In this document: piece by piece, positions 1 to 11,204 of the stretch
Layout of the letters: the number at the start of each line of letters is the position of its first letter
How positions within the stretch are numbered: the stretch's first letter is position 1
Assembly: GCA_039090855.1 (NCBI GenBank)
Contig: CM076995.1
Span: forward strand, 119,362,270-119,426,269
Reading direction: 5' to 3'
DNA: 64,000 nucleotides
Source of the DNA: Macrothele yani
Lineage: Eukaryota; Arthropoda; Arachnida; Araneae; Macrothelidae
Position numbers and translations under genes: made by a program
The notes under the pieces: model-generated
The model's database searches: none
What the model was told of the DNA's origin: nothing
The model's input: the letters and a program-made list of their open reading frames with translations, nothing else

Positions 1-1157
1 TACAAAATTACGTTCCGTCTGTCCGTCCGGAAGCATAAAAACACACAGTCGACCGAGAAACAACAGATTTGCACGCAAACGGTCTCTTTCTACTCAGGAA
101 CGAATTAGCCATGAGATACGATGCAGAATTACGTTCTTTCCGTCCGCCGTCTGTCCGTCCTTCCAGAAGAATAAAAAAAAACTCCGTCGATAAACAACCG
201 ATTTGCACGGAAATTACTTTCGACTCAGCAACGCCTCACACCTACCAGACACAATACAAAATTACGTTCCATTCGACCCAAGTCCGTCTTTCCGTCCGTC
301 CGTCTGTCCGTCCGCCCGGAAGTATAAAAGCACATCTCGACAGAGAAACACCCGATTTGCATGGAAAAGAATTCGTTCTACTCAGGTACGGCTCACACAA
401 ATAAGATATAATAAAAAATAACGTTCCATCCTTCCGCCTTCTGTCTGTCTGCCCAGAAGAATTAAAAAGATATCCGCCCATAAAGAACCGATTTGCACGG
501 AAATTATTTATTTCGACTCAGGGACGCCTGACACATATTAGATACAATACAAAATTACGTTCCATCCGTCCGTCCAAAAGAATAAAAAATATATATCCGC
601 AGATAAACAACCCATTTGCACGGGAATTTCTTCTTTCGACTCAGGGACGCCTGACACCTATCAGATACATTACAAAATTACGTTCCATCCGCCCCAAGCC
701 TGTCCGTCTGTCCAAAAGAATAAAAAAAATATCTCCGCCGATAAACAACCGATTTGCACGGAAATTATTACTTTCGACTCAGCAACGCCTGACATCTATC
801 AGATACCATACAAAATTACGTTCCATTCGTCCCAAGTCTGCTTTTCCGTCCGTCCGTCCGTCCGCCAGGAAGCATAGAAACACATAACTGGACTGAAAAA
901 CAACAGATTTGCACGCAAATGGTCTCTTTCGACTCAGGAACGAATTACCCATGAGTTACGATGCAGAATTACGTTCCATCCGGCAGCCGTCTGTCCGTCC
1001 TTCCAGAAGAATAAAAAAATCTCCGCCGATAAACAACCGATTCCCACGGAAATTATTACTTTCGACTCTGCGACGCCTCACGCCGATCAGATACAATACA
1101 AAATTACGTTCCGTCCGTCCCAAGTCTGTCCGTCCGTCCAAAAGGATAAAAAATATA
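1..1157 (+). repeat. CCGTCC-rich satellite array, left arm
   Basis: Eight degenerate units recur at 123-155 bp, phased on a GATTTGCACGGAAAT-like block at about 63, 197, 349, 487, 608, 747, 903 and 1036. Each unit carries an AAAATTACGTTCC block, a run of CCGTCCGTCC and an AGAATAAAAAA tract. The units at 61-270 and 901-1110 resemble each other more than their neighbours, suggesting a higher-order period near 840 bp. The short open frames here are repeat read-through. The same units lie in opposite orientation at 2690-4642. Confidence 0.9.
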
Positions 1158-2610
1158 TTTAAGTTAAATTTCCTTACATCTTCGGTGATACTTTTTCGTA
1201 TTGTCTGGCATAGCTCTATATATTCCACTTTGGAAGTCACATCTTCTTTAGTTGTCCTCATCTCTCTTCTTTTTTGCATCAACATTTTGGTTTTTCCTGA
1301 TAATTTGTTCACATGCAACTTGTTCTTAGACCCAGCTAATTTTGTTGCTGTTTCCATAAGAGCTTTGGTTACTTTTCTGTTAACTTCAGAAATATCCACT
1401 TCTTCCGATATTAGGCCTTCTAAAGCAGGGAATCTGTTCTTCAGTTCCAACTTGAAGGTATTACGGTGTTTTTTAAGGTTGGTTATGTCAATACACTTTG
1501 CTTGTCTTATGAGCTTGCCACGTTCGACTTTAGTGTTGAGGTGCATCTTACATCTCACTAATCTATGGTCACTACCTGTGTTGAACTTGTTTAGCACACT
1601 GCAGTCTTCTATGACGATTTTTTTGTTACACATAATAAAACTAATTTCACTTGTCGTACGATTTGGATGTCTCCATGTCCATTTCCTGTGTGGCTTTTTC
1701 TTGAAAAGGGAGTTCAAGATGAAAACCTTTCTGCCTCTGCAAACTCAACGAGAATATTTCCACGCTGGTTTCTGTTGCCGTGACCGAATTTACCTACTAA
1801 AGTTTCACTCTGTTGCTGTTGCCCCCATTTTTGCATTGAAATCTCCCATAATTATCTTCAAGTGCTGCTTACCTTTATTATTTAGATGACGAATTTCCTT
1901 ATAAAATTCTTCAATTTCTTCTTCAGGATGACTTGTGGTGGGTGCATAAGTTTGAATAATCAGAGCCTTGTATCTTCTCCAGAGTTGGATAACCAGTTGT
2001 GCAGCTCTGTCAGAGGAACTTTCAATTTCTACAACTTTATCCTTCAGTTTCTTGTTTATTATAAATCCAACACCACTAGTTCTGTCAGTATCTGTCCCAC
2101 GATAGTAGAAGAGATGTCCACTTTTCAGTTCAATGATATCTTATCCTTTTCTCCTTACCTCACTTAGCCCGACGATGTCCCACTTGATCCTTTGTAGTTC
2201 CTCTTCCAATTCAAGAAGCCTTGAATCAGAAGATAGGGAGCGTCCATTATACCTAGCCAAGGTCAGCATCAGATGGCAGCCTAGTCCGGTTCTCCGGGGA
2301 TTCTTAGCACCCTCTGCCTTCATGCCGCACTGGCCACTGCCTTGACCAGGTACATTCCAGCTGCCGGAGACTGAGGGCCAAGATTTAAGTTGTGGAGTCA
2401 TTTTGGAGGGGTTTGGCCATAACTCACCACGCTGGCCAAACGGGTTGGTGAGTGTGGGATAGCATTTCCTCTAATCCCGATGGTATAGTTATACCGCTAT
2501 TGGCGGTCGTCAGAGCCCCTTTAGTGGGAACAGGATGCACCACGAGAAGGCGGGGTTGACATTTGTCAAGGAGAGGCTGTGATGTTACGCATCACCTGAC
2601 CTTACATCCC
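1158..2610 (-). mobile_element. RTE-type LINE fragment, 5' half only
   Basis: Near-identical to the 5' part of the full element at 29861-33047: it shares the leader ending CTTACATCCC, the start of the ORF, the endonuclease and the linker. It stops near 1158, before the reverse transcriptase. Keeping the 5' end and losing the 3' end is opposite to normal target-primed truncation, so a later rearrangement with the flanking satellite probably removed the rest. Confidence 0.9.
1160..2401 (-). pseudogene. RTE endonuclease domain, 3'-truncated
   Basis: Reading starts at 2401 (MTPQLKSWPSV) and matches the N-terminus of the intact RTE protein, including LEEELQRIKWDIVGLSEVRR of the APE-like endonuclease. 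The frame is then lost. A second open stretch up to about 1717 covers the SDHRLVRCKM active-site motif of the nuclease and the linker to RKSITEDVRKFN. There the reading runs into satellite. No reverse-transcriptase motif remains, so the copy cannot move by itself. Confidence 0.88.
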
Positions 2611-2689
2611 ACATATACATATATATATATATATATTTATATATATTGTATAAAGCGAACAAAATCGTTTTTGTTTGTTTTTGTCTTTT

Positions 2690-4642
2690 GAGAAGTAGAT
2701 ATTTTTTTATTCTTCTGGACGGACAGACAAAAGGAAGACGGATGGAACGTAATTTGTTATCATATCGGATAAGTGTGAGGCGTCCTTGAGTAGAAAGAAA
2801 TCATTTCCGTGCAAATCGGTTGTCTATCGGCGGATATTTTTTTTATTCTTCTGGACGGACGGACAGACGGCGGACGGATGGAACGTAATTTTGTATTGTA
2901 TATGATAGGTGTGAGGCGTCCCTGAGTCGAAATAAATAATCTCCGTGCAAGTCGGTTCTTTATGGGCGGAAATATTTTTTTATACTTCTGGACGGACGGA
3001 CAGACGGCGGACGGATGGAACGTTATTTTTATCATATCTCATAAGTGTGAGGCGTCCCTGAGTAGTAAGAAATAATTTCCGTGCGAATCAGTTGTTCCCC
3101 GGTGGGATTGTCGGTTTTTATTGTTAGGGACGGACGGACAGACAGACTTCGGACGAATGGAAAGAAAATTTTTATCATATCCGATAGGTATGAGGCCTCC
3201 GTGAGTAGAAGAGAGTCATTTCCGTGCTAATCGGTTGTTTCTCGGTGGGGTTGCGTGTTTCATACTTTAGGACGGACCGACAGAAAACAGACGGATGGAA
3301 TGAAATTTTCTATCATCTCTGGTAGGTGTGAGGCGTCCCTGAGTAAAAAGGAATCATTTCCGTGCAAATTGGTTCTTTATCGGCGGATATTTTTTTTATT
3401 CTTCTGGACGGACAGACAGAAGGCGGAAGGATGGAACGTTATTTTTTATTATATCTTATTGGTGTGAGCCGTACCTAAGTAGAACGAATTCATTTCCTTG
3501 CAAATCAGGTGTTTCTCGGTCGAGATGTGCTTTTATATTTCCGGGCGGACGGACGGAAAGACGGACTTGGGACCAATGGAACGTAATTTTGTATTGTATC
3601 TGGTAGGTGTGAGGAGTCGCTGAGTCGAAAGTAATAATTTCCGTGCAAATCGGTTGTTTATCGGCGGAGATATTTTTTATTCTTCTGGAAGGACGGACAG
3701 ACGCGGACGGATGGAACGTAATTCTGCATCGTATCTCTTGGGTAATTCCTTCCTGAGTAGAAAGAGACCATTTGCTTGCGAATCGGTTTCTTGTTAAGAT
3801 ACATGGTTTTTCGTGTGGGCGTAATAAGTCATTTCTGGCCGGCGGACAGACACACGGCGGACGGAGAGAACGTAATTATGTATCGTATCTCATGTGTGAT
3901 TCGTTCCTGAGTAGAAAGAGATAATTTACGTGCAAATCGGTTGTTTTTCGGCCGAGTTACGTGTTTTTATGCTTCCGGGCGGACGGACCGAAAGACAGAC
4001 TTGGGACGGACGAAACGTAATTTTGTATTGTATCTGATAGGTGTGAGGCGTCGCTGAGTCGAAAGTAATAATTTCCGTGCAAATCGGTTGTTTATCGGCG
4101 GAGATTTTTTATTCTTCTGGAAGGACGGACAGACGGCAGACGGATGGATCGTAATTCTGCATCGTTTCTCAAGGGTAAATCGTTCCTGAGCCGAAAGAGA
4201 TCATTTGCGTGCAAATCTGTTGTTTCTCGATCCAGTTATGTGTTTTTATGCTTCCTGACGGACGGACGGAAGGACAGACTTGGTACGGATGGAACGTAAT
4301 TTTGTAATGTATCTGATAGGTGTCAGGCGTCCCTGGGTCGAAAGAAATAATTCCCGTGCAAATGGGTTGATTATCGGCGGAGATATTTTTTTTATTCTTT
4401 TGGTCTGACGGACAGACTTAGGATGGATGGAACGTAATTTTGTATTGTATCTGATAGGTGTGAGGCGTCCATGTGTCGAAAGAAATAATTTCCGTGCAAA
4501 TCGGTTGTTTATCGGCGGATATTTTTTTTATTCTTTTGAGCGGACGGACAGACGGCGGCCGGATGGAACGTAATTATGTTTCGTATCGCATGAGTAATTC
4601 GTTCCTGAGTTGAAAGAGACCATTTGCTTGCAAATCGATTTC
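2690..4642 (-). repeat. CCGTCC-rich satellite array, right arm (inverted)
   Basis: About fourteen units in reverse orientation to the left arm, phased on a CCGTGCAAATCGGTTGTTT-like block at roughly 2811, 2944, 3081, 3213, 3360, 3497, 3641, 3771, 3930, 4075, 4210, 4355, 4492 and 4629 (mean about 140 bp). GGACGGACGGACAG runs occur in each. Between LINE and array (2611-2690) lies an AT dinucleotide tract. With the left arm this makes a long imperfect palindrome around the LINE fragment. Confidence 0.9.
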
Positions 4643-5869
4643 TAACTTTAACGCCGTCCTCGGCAGTACTTCTGGCTGCAAAGCTGAGCTGCATCTGCCG
4701 GTGGATTTCAAAGGTGCCTGTATTAGGACATTACCATCAAAACGTCACTTCATTTTTCTATTCAAATTTTAATTAACAATAGGAAACACAAAAAAATCAG
4801 AACATATGTGAAAACTTAATTTTGTACTAGCACATTTTTTGCAGAAATGTTGAACATAGCTCTTTACTGCACGGCGCCATGAATGGTACCGCAGTTATCT
4901 AGTACTGTTGTCCTAAAATATTCTCATTCAATGTTACTGGAATTTAAATTCTTTGAAGTCATAGCTTTCTTTACTTACGGGGGTATATTCAGAAAATCAG
5001 CTCCTCTTGTTAGAAAATGTTAGCAGCCTTTACCCTTAAACATCTCGGAAAACGATTATCGTTTCTTAATATATTATGTTCTGTATGCAAACAGCCAAAA
5101 GTTACATAAACATGTTATAATTTTAGTCAAACTTCGGAGTAAAATAACTAGATTTCCTGAAGCAATCCTGGGGAGCATGCACGAAAAACTTTCTCGTATT
5201 CACGTTTAGAAAATAATAAACATTATAAAATAAGAGCCATACATCAAGAATAATTAGCAGATTGGTTACACAATTTTAAATTGTGAAAGTGAGCTAAATT
5301 ATTGGCAAAGGGCATAGATAAAATACCTACAATTTTCCATTGCATTCAATGGTAAACATGCAACCTAGGGGTCGCGAATCAGCGCCGATTCTGTGCAGGG
5401 GCAAGAATATGAACTTTTGCTTGTACATTAGCGACAGCGAACTGGCATAGCCTTGTATTATACGATTAATCGCAGAAAGCCATAGCTAGACTTCCGGGTG
5501 ATTAGAAAGTACCCGAGCTGGTCTCTCTCCATGCTTTTCAATGGCTGCTGCTGCTGCAAATAGTTTAAAAAACTGTTCTTTCTGACAACGTTTGCCACCT
5601 TAATGTGGTGGAAAAGCGACGTTACAAAGAAAAGCTTAGAAACAATGGCATAGAAGATCCATATGACATATGTGAAAGATATTTTATCGTCTCGAAGTTT
5701 GTATTGCTACAGAACTCCCAGATCTAAACTGTCACGATATTTATAACTATTTTAAAAGGCAATTTTTTGTGTTATACCGGAAAATCTCAAAAAGCTTATA
5801 AATGCCTTGCTGCACCCGGAAGTAACCGTGACGTCAGAAAGGACGTCGGTGGAAAAGCTCCATTATATA
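4643..5869. other. AT-rich DNA without recognised genes
   Basis: No open frame of note, no RNA gene and no element ends recognised, apart from the GGAAGT/TGACGTCA motif at 5814-5836 listed separately. Confidence 0.6.
5814..5836. promoter_or_regulatory. Paired ETS-like and CRE-like motif (three copies)
   Basis: ACCCGGAAGT followed after a few bases by TGACGTCA, a full palindromic CRE. Related copies lie at 6686-6708 and, in reverse, at 7849-7871, in each case just upstream of a THAP pseudo-exon read outward from the inverted-repeat spacer. ETS and CREB/ATF sites are common in animal TATA-less promoters; promoter function here is inference. Confidence 0.4.
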
Positions 5870-6740
5870 TTTTACCAATGGATGGGTTAGAAATGTATTA
5901 ATTCTCAAGGCTGAAAACAAAAAAATTCTTATCCGGTCTAAGGTAAGTTGTTACATTTCTTACTGGTTCCAGTGTGTATGGGTGGTTCCAGGGTGTATTG
6001 CAATTAAAAAAAGAAAATACCGACTTATCATATCCAGAAAAACGGTCTATTTTTTCACCAAAAAAAATAATAAAAACATCCGGGAAAACGGACGACACAA
6101 TAATGTATGATAGCACTCTCTAATTCTATGTGGACGTATATCATTAAATTTAGGTTCGAAAAAAAAGGCATCTGTTTTAGAATTTAGAAATCAGTAACAG
6201 TACAAAATCTTGAAAGTTCACGAAAGCTCAGCAATTTCCGATTCGACAGCAAAGTTAATCGATCATGCACTCAGAGCATTTTAAACAAAATAACAAGAAT
6301 TTACGTAAAAACTTGAAAATAATACATAAGAGTGAGCAAGAAAATGTACCGATGTAAATTCGACGCTTAACGTAGTAAAATATGCAGATTTACGATACCT
6401 GAAAGGAAGTGTTTACTGCAAATCCTGTCATACGGCCTGAACGATCATGCCTTTCGGTTTACGGTTATTTTCCATATAATAAGGTGTTTTTCTGCCGTTG
6501 GAAAGCGATAAAGGAAATTCCACTACCTTACTGGTACTTTGAGGAGCACCCATACGCCACACAACTTTTAACCATTTCTAAAACTTCAAACAATCGAGTG
6601 ACAGGGGGTCCAGAAATCGCTTCCCCGTGTTAATCCCATCTTGTGAATCCTATGGGAACCTTAGCAGCCGAACTTTCTCTTAATCACCCGGAAGTAGCCG
6701 TTACGTCAAAAACGACGTCGGTGAAAAAGCTCTATTCACC
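5870..6740 (-). repeat. Inverted repeat carrying THAP exon, left arm
   Basis: Reverse complement of 7840-9970 once the Tc1 element at 8444-9749 is removed. Similarity runs from the promoter-like motif (about 6708) through the THAP exon to TTACCAATGGATGGG near 5875. The arm keeps the uninterrupted TA site at 6106-6107 at which the other arm acquired the Tc1 element. Confidence 0.88.
6399..6575 (-). pseudogene. THAP zinc-finger exon, left copy
   Basis: From the ATG at 6575 the reading begins MVKSCVAYGCSSKYQ, the start of a THAP C2CH finger (C-x4-C). After a stop codon and a one-base shift it continues as GSGISF, TAEKH and finally ICSKHF, which supplies the C-x2-H half. The stretch ends at a CAG/GTATCG donor-like site, as expected of a first coding exon. 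THAP domains bind DNA in P-element transposases and in host regulators. Two stops (TAA after Tyr-Gln, TGA before Ser-Ser) are shared with the right copy, and a one-base deletion is private to this one. No downstream domain was recognised, so transposon or host origin is unresolved. Confidence 0.65.
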
Positions 6741-7064
6741 TCCGATTCACCTTGCATTGCATCTTAGGAAAACTTTTCAGTGGGGAAATCGCGAATTTCG
6801 TAAATTTATTAACGACATGCCTAACTTTTTCGCATCGTATGGTTGTGCTAATAAATCCTACCACCTAAAATGTACAAAAGAAGGAATATTTTTCAATAAT
6901 TTGCGATGATTTCCGTTCGAACGTGCATTCTCGAATATGTTCTGGCAACGTGGAAGATTTTTAATAATACGACACTAGAAATAGAAGGCGGTTAAAACCT
7001 GGTAGTATTCCTTCCATATTTAATTTCCAAAAAATGTGAAAAGGCGAAAACGAATTGCATATCT
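6741..7064. other. Spacer of the THAP inverted repeat
   Basis: About 320 bp without a recognised gene. An 88-codon open frame crosses from the left arm into the spacer (6643-6909), but it has no familiar motif and overlaps the promoter-like motif. Confidence 0.45.
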
Positions 7065-7083
7065 AGATCGGTAAGTAGCGAAT

Positions 7084-7312
7084 CGCCGCCCCGGAGGCGC
7101 AGTGGTCTAAGCGTTGGCTTCTGATCATGCGTCCGAAAGGGGACCGGGTTCAAATCTCGGTGAGGCATGGATATTGTGTTTATCTTACGGCACTGGCTCT
7201 CTCCCTTCCCTGGAACCAGTGACCCTAAATTAGGGACGGGCGACTGCTTATAGCCCATTGAGTTGCTCACGGTGGTCGTTAAACCTTCAATCAAAAAAAA
7301 AAAAAAAAAAAA
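7084..7312 (+). mobile_element. tRNA-derived SINE, family 1 (full length)
   Basis: The 5' head has a pol III A box (GGCGCAGTGGTCTAAGCG) and a B box (GGGTTCAAATCTC). A conserved body follows (GGCACTGGCTCTCTCCC, CCTAAATTAGGGACGG, TTGCTCACGGTGGTCGTTAA) and it ends in poly(A). A 19-bp target duplication (AGATCGGTAAGTAGCGAAT) lies at 7065-7083 and 7313-7331. This family is scattered across the whole window. Confidence 0.95.
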
Positions 7313-7331
7313 AGATCGGTAAGTAGCGAAT

Positions 7332-7548
7332 CGCCGCCCCGGAGGCGCAGTGGTCTAAGCGTTGGCTTCTGATCATGCGTCCGAAAGGGGACCGGGTTGA
7401 AATCCCGGTGAGGCATGGATGTTGTGTTTGTCTTACGGCACAAGCTCTCTCCCTTCCCTGGAACCAATGACCCTAAATTAGGGACGAGCGACTGCTAATA
7501 GCCCATTGAGTTGCTCACGGTGATCGTTAGACCTCCAATCAAAGAAAA
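7332..7548 (+). mobile_element. tRNA-derived SINE, family 1 (second, adjacent)
   Basis: Same family and orientation as the copy at 7084. It sits immediately after that copy's target duplication, and part of the same target (TAGCGAAT) recurs at 7555-7562. Two insertions thus used the same site in succession. Confidence 0.93.
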
Positions 7549-7973
7549 AATAATTAGCGAATCAACTTCTGCGTTCTTTCCCCAAAGAGTGAAGCATGTC
7601 TACAATTTTTCTTTTATTTAATATTACGCAGTCGTTTTATATTTAAGTAGACTACTTAGAGGGCGACAATGGGAAGCTTTTTTGTTTTTTTTTAAACCGG
7701 AGTCTGTTTCCATGTTACCTATTTGTCTGGACATCTAAATATTCGGTTTAGCAAAATAATAATAATAATAATAATAAAAGGAATTCCAGGTTTGTTTCAG
7801 ATGTTTCCCCGATGTTTCACCATAGAACCTTCGCCCCGACGTCATTTCTGACGTCACGGTTACTTGTGGGTGATTAAGAGGCTGCTAAGGTTCCCACAGG
7901 ATTCACAGGATAGGATTAACATAGGGAAACGATTTCTGGACCTGCTGTCACTCGATTGTTTGAAGTTTTAGAA

Positions 7974-8151
7974 ATGTTTAAAAGTTGTGTGGCGTATGGG
8001 TGTTCCTCAAAGTACCAGTAAGGTAGTGGAATTTCCTTTTATCGTTTTCCAACGGCAGAAAAACACCTTATTATATGGAAAATAGCCGTAAATCGAAAGG
8101 CATGATCGTCCAGGTCGTATGACAGGATCTGCAGTAAACACTTCATTTCAG
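7974..8151 (+). pseudogene. THAP zinc-finger exon, right copy
   Basis: The ATG at 7974 opens MFKSCVAYGCSSKYQ, then a TAA. With a change of frame it continues GISFYRFPTAEKH, a TGA, and RICSKHFISG, so all four zinc ligands of a C2CH THAP finger (C-x4-C and C-x2-H) are legible. A CAG/GTATCG donor-like site ends the stretch. It shares both stop codons with the left copy, so the ancestor was already inactive, or the reading is not a simple coding exon, before the duplication. Neither arm shows a transposase core. Confidence 0.65.
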
Positions 8152-8443
8152 GTATCGTAAATCTGCATATTTTACTACGTTAAGAGTCGAATTTACATCG
8201 GTACATTTTCTTGCTCACTCTTATGTATTATTTTCATGCTTTTACGTAAATTCTTGTTATTCTGTTTAAAATGCTCTGAATGCACATTGGAATAACTTTG
8301 CTGTCGAATCGGAAATTATTAAGCTTTCGTGAACTTTCAAGATTTCGTACTGTTACTGATTTCTGAATTCTGTAACAGATGCCTTTTTTCCGAATCTAAA
8401 TTTAAGGATATATATCCACATAGAATTAGAGGGTGCTGTCGTA

Positions 8444-9749
8444 CAGGGCGTCCACAATGTCTTGTTACCCCCCCCCCCTGTAATAAGAAATGCAAGTGAG
8501 CTATGTATCAGTTGTATGATATATATGTTGAGTTATGGTCTGTATTGTGTTTATTTACAGATTAGGTACCGGAACCATGTGTGATACCAGCGAATACACC
8601 CTAGAACAGCGGATTGTTATCAGTGTCCGGGTACACGAACGTACACACACAGGGAAGACAATGCGTGAGGGGAGTGCCGATTTCCAACAACGTTTTGTCA
8701 AAGAGGCCCCTCCGAAACAGACTCCTCTGCGGTGGAAACATAAACTCTTTGAAGCAGGCAACATCAAGGATGAACAACGAACGGAAAGACCATCAACCTG
8801 AGTGCAAGAGTATCCAGCGGTCAAGGAATCAGTTATCAGGTAACCGACAAAGTCACTCCGCAAACGATCAGCGGAGCTTGGAATACCACGATCGACACTA
8901 CATAAGCACATGAAGAATGATCTGAATTTGCACGCATGTCGCCCGATGTTCATTCAGGAGTTATCAGACATCGATTTAAACCGCAGACGGGATGCATGTG
9001 CAATGATGCTTCAGATATTTGCCACAATCCCAAAACGTGGAAAGGTCATTTTCAGTGATGAATGTGCGATATACCGCAGCTGTCGATCATGGAACGTTGT
9101 GTTTTGGTCCAAGGAAAAGCCACATTATGTCGAAGAATTGGGACACCATTCTCCGCATGTCATGATATGGGCTGCAATGAATAGTCGACATCTGTTTGGA
9201 CCGTATTTCTTTGATGGTCCAGTGAATCAGACAACTTGTCTGGACATACTGCAAACCTGGTTTGTGCCACAACTTGGAAATCTTGGCATTCTGAATGACA
9301 TATGGTTCCAACAGGATGGGGCACCCGCCCATTACACAATCGCTGCTCGGGAATACCTTCGTGAAGTCTTTCGGGATCGTTGGATCGGCCGAGGTTCGGC
9401 AGTGCTGCCCGCTCCACTTGAATGGCCACCTCGAAGCCCAGATCTCTCAACGCGTGATAATGCCCTTTGGGGTTTCATAAAGGAGGTTGTTGTACAGCAG
9501 TGCTACCAGACCACTGATGAACTTAAACAAGCAGTGAGACGTGCTTTCTCTCGTATCACCCCGCAACTGCTTCGGAAAATGTCCCACAGAACATGGCGTG
9601 AAATTATTCTCTGTCGCGAGAATGACGGAGCCCAAACGGATCCACTGGATGTTTAAGGATGCCTCAACATATACATCATACAACAGATACATAGCTCACT
9701 TACATTTCTTATTACAGAAGGGGGGGGGTAACAAGACATTGTGACCCTG
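8444..9749 (+). mobile_element. Tc1/mariner-superfamily element A
   Basis: Starts CAGGGCGTCCACAATGTCTT and ends with its inverted copy ...ACAAGACATTGTGACCCTG, bounded by TA at 8442-8443 and 9750-9751. The terminal inverted repeats run about 90 bp and include a poly-C/poly-G tract and GCAAGTGAGCTATGTATC. It is inserted in the right arm of the THAP repeat; the left arm has the empty TA. Confidence 0.95.
8577..9656 (+). pseudogene. Transposase of element A (two nonsense codons)
   Basis: One frame runs from MCDTSEYTLEQRI to DPLDV, broken only by TGA at 8799 and TAA near 8840. The N-terminus is an EYTLEQR-type helix-turn-helix of the DUF4817-like group, followed by ELGIPRSTLHKHM. The DDE core shows VIFSDECAIY (first Asp), IWFQQDGAPAHY (second Asp), and WPPRSPDLSTRDNALWG, whose last Asp aligns with the third acidic residue. 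I count 46 residues between the second and third acids, long for the superfamily; the extra stretch lies around GRGSAVLPAP. No frameshift was seen, so inactivation looks recent. Confidence 0.88.
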
Positions 9750-9970
9750 TACATTATTGTGCTGTCCGTTTTCCTGGATCTGTTTTTTTTTTTTGGGGGG
9801 GGGGAATAGCCCGTTTTTCGGGATATGATAAGTCGGTATTTTCTTTTTTAATTGCAATACACACTGGAACCAGTCAGAAATGTAACAACTTACCTTAGAC
9901 CGGATAAGAAATTTTTCGTTTTCAGTTTTCAGAATTACTACATTTCTAACCCACCCATTGGTAAAATATT

Positions 9971-11187
9971 TATATGCATTAAGGCTTTTATAAAGCCTAA
10001 AGCAATACAAATTTTATGCTGTCAAGACCACTGTAAAGACTACCGAAACTGGTGAAACATATAAGCAAATTCTGAAAGTAGGTAAATGACAAAATGTGGT
10101 GTTAAATCTTCGACTTCACTCAAGAAATAAATGTGTGACTCCAAATACCTAGGTCTAACTTAATTCAGCGACTCTGTTTTTCTTTAGTTTACTTTTGAAC
10201 CCTAAAGCTACATGAAAGCACATTTAAAGTCACATTGGAGTGCATCTGCAGTAAAGAAATTTTGCCGTATCTCTTTGTATAAGTGGATTCGGATGTCATA
10301 CGAAAATCATCCTTATTTTTTTCAGGTGAATCAAGAAAGTTTATATAGTAAGTACGAATAATTTGGTATTTAGTTAGTACTCACAGTGTCAGGCATGAAT
10401 AATTGAATGATTCTATTCTAAATTTTCAAAATTGTGGTGTTAAGACATTCTAGATTGGAGTCTTCATCATCCGAGTAAATTTATTTATTATATGTTTGAC
10501 TGGATTACATGCAATAATCAGTTATTTTCTTAAATGACGAAAATGCCATTTGTTAAACTTTTGAAAATTAATTTATTTTTTGTGACAAAAAGTACTGAAC
10601 TCAAATACCGCTGAGTATACTTAAGAATATTTCTTTCATATGTTGTGGTAAAAAATACTAACTTCATATACAACTGCATGTGCGTAGAAATGCTACTTTT
10701 TCTTATTCTGCGCAAATTAAAAGATAGAACAGTTTCTAAAAATATCTAGAAATAACTTCATTCCGGACAGCATGAATGTGTAAAGAAAGACCGCCACACT
10801 CCGGAGAAGCATTCATAATCACCAGTGAAACTTGTGCCAAAAATACTCTTGTCCTTCATTCATCAAACGAAGGAAACAAATTATGTTCTTTTAAAATACG
10901 TTATTCCGACTACGGTTAAATAAAAAATGGTTCTGCACAGGTTCTACCATTTCAATATTTTCGTTATATGACAGGGTTTATGTTTTAATATTTTCCTATA
11001 CGCCTTACGGTGTTATAATGAATATCAAATTTGTCTTACTGAAAATGATTATTGTCAAATTTTTATTATTAAATTTGTCTTACTAATGAATATCAAATTT
11101 GTTTTACAAAGACTAATTATTTTTAAACCTGCGTGTACATCTATTAATGTTGTTTTGTACATTTGTACCCCCTTTCCTTTTTTTTTT
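9971..11187. other. AT-rich DNA without recognised genes
   Basis: No supported gene. A short local duplication of AATGAATATCAAATTTGT occurs at about 11018 and 11090, and a T/C-rich tract at 11164-11205 precedes the next SINE. Confidence 0.55.
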
Positions 11188-11204
11188 CTTCTTATTTTTT
11201 TTTT

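Larger units (their letters stand above)
7840..9970 (+). repeat. Inverted repeat carrying THAP exon, right arm
   Basis: Inverted partner of 5870-6740, in two blocks: 7840-8443 and 9752-9970. A Tc1-superfamily element separates them. The outer end matches CTAACCCACCCATTGGTAAAAT of the left arm. Between the second SINE and this arm (7549-7840) there is only AT-rich sequence with an (AAT)n run near 7758. Confidence 0.88.
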
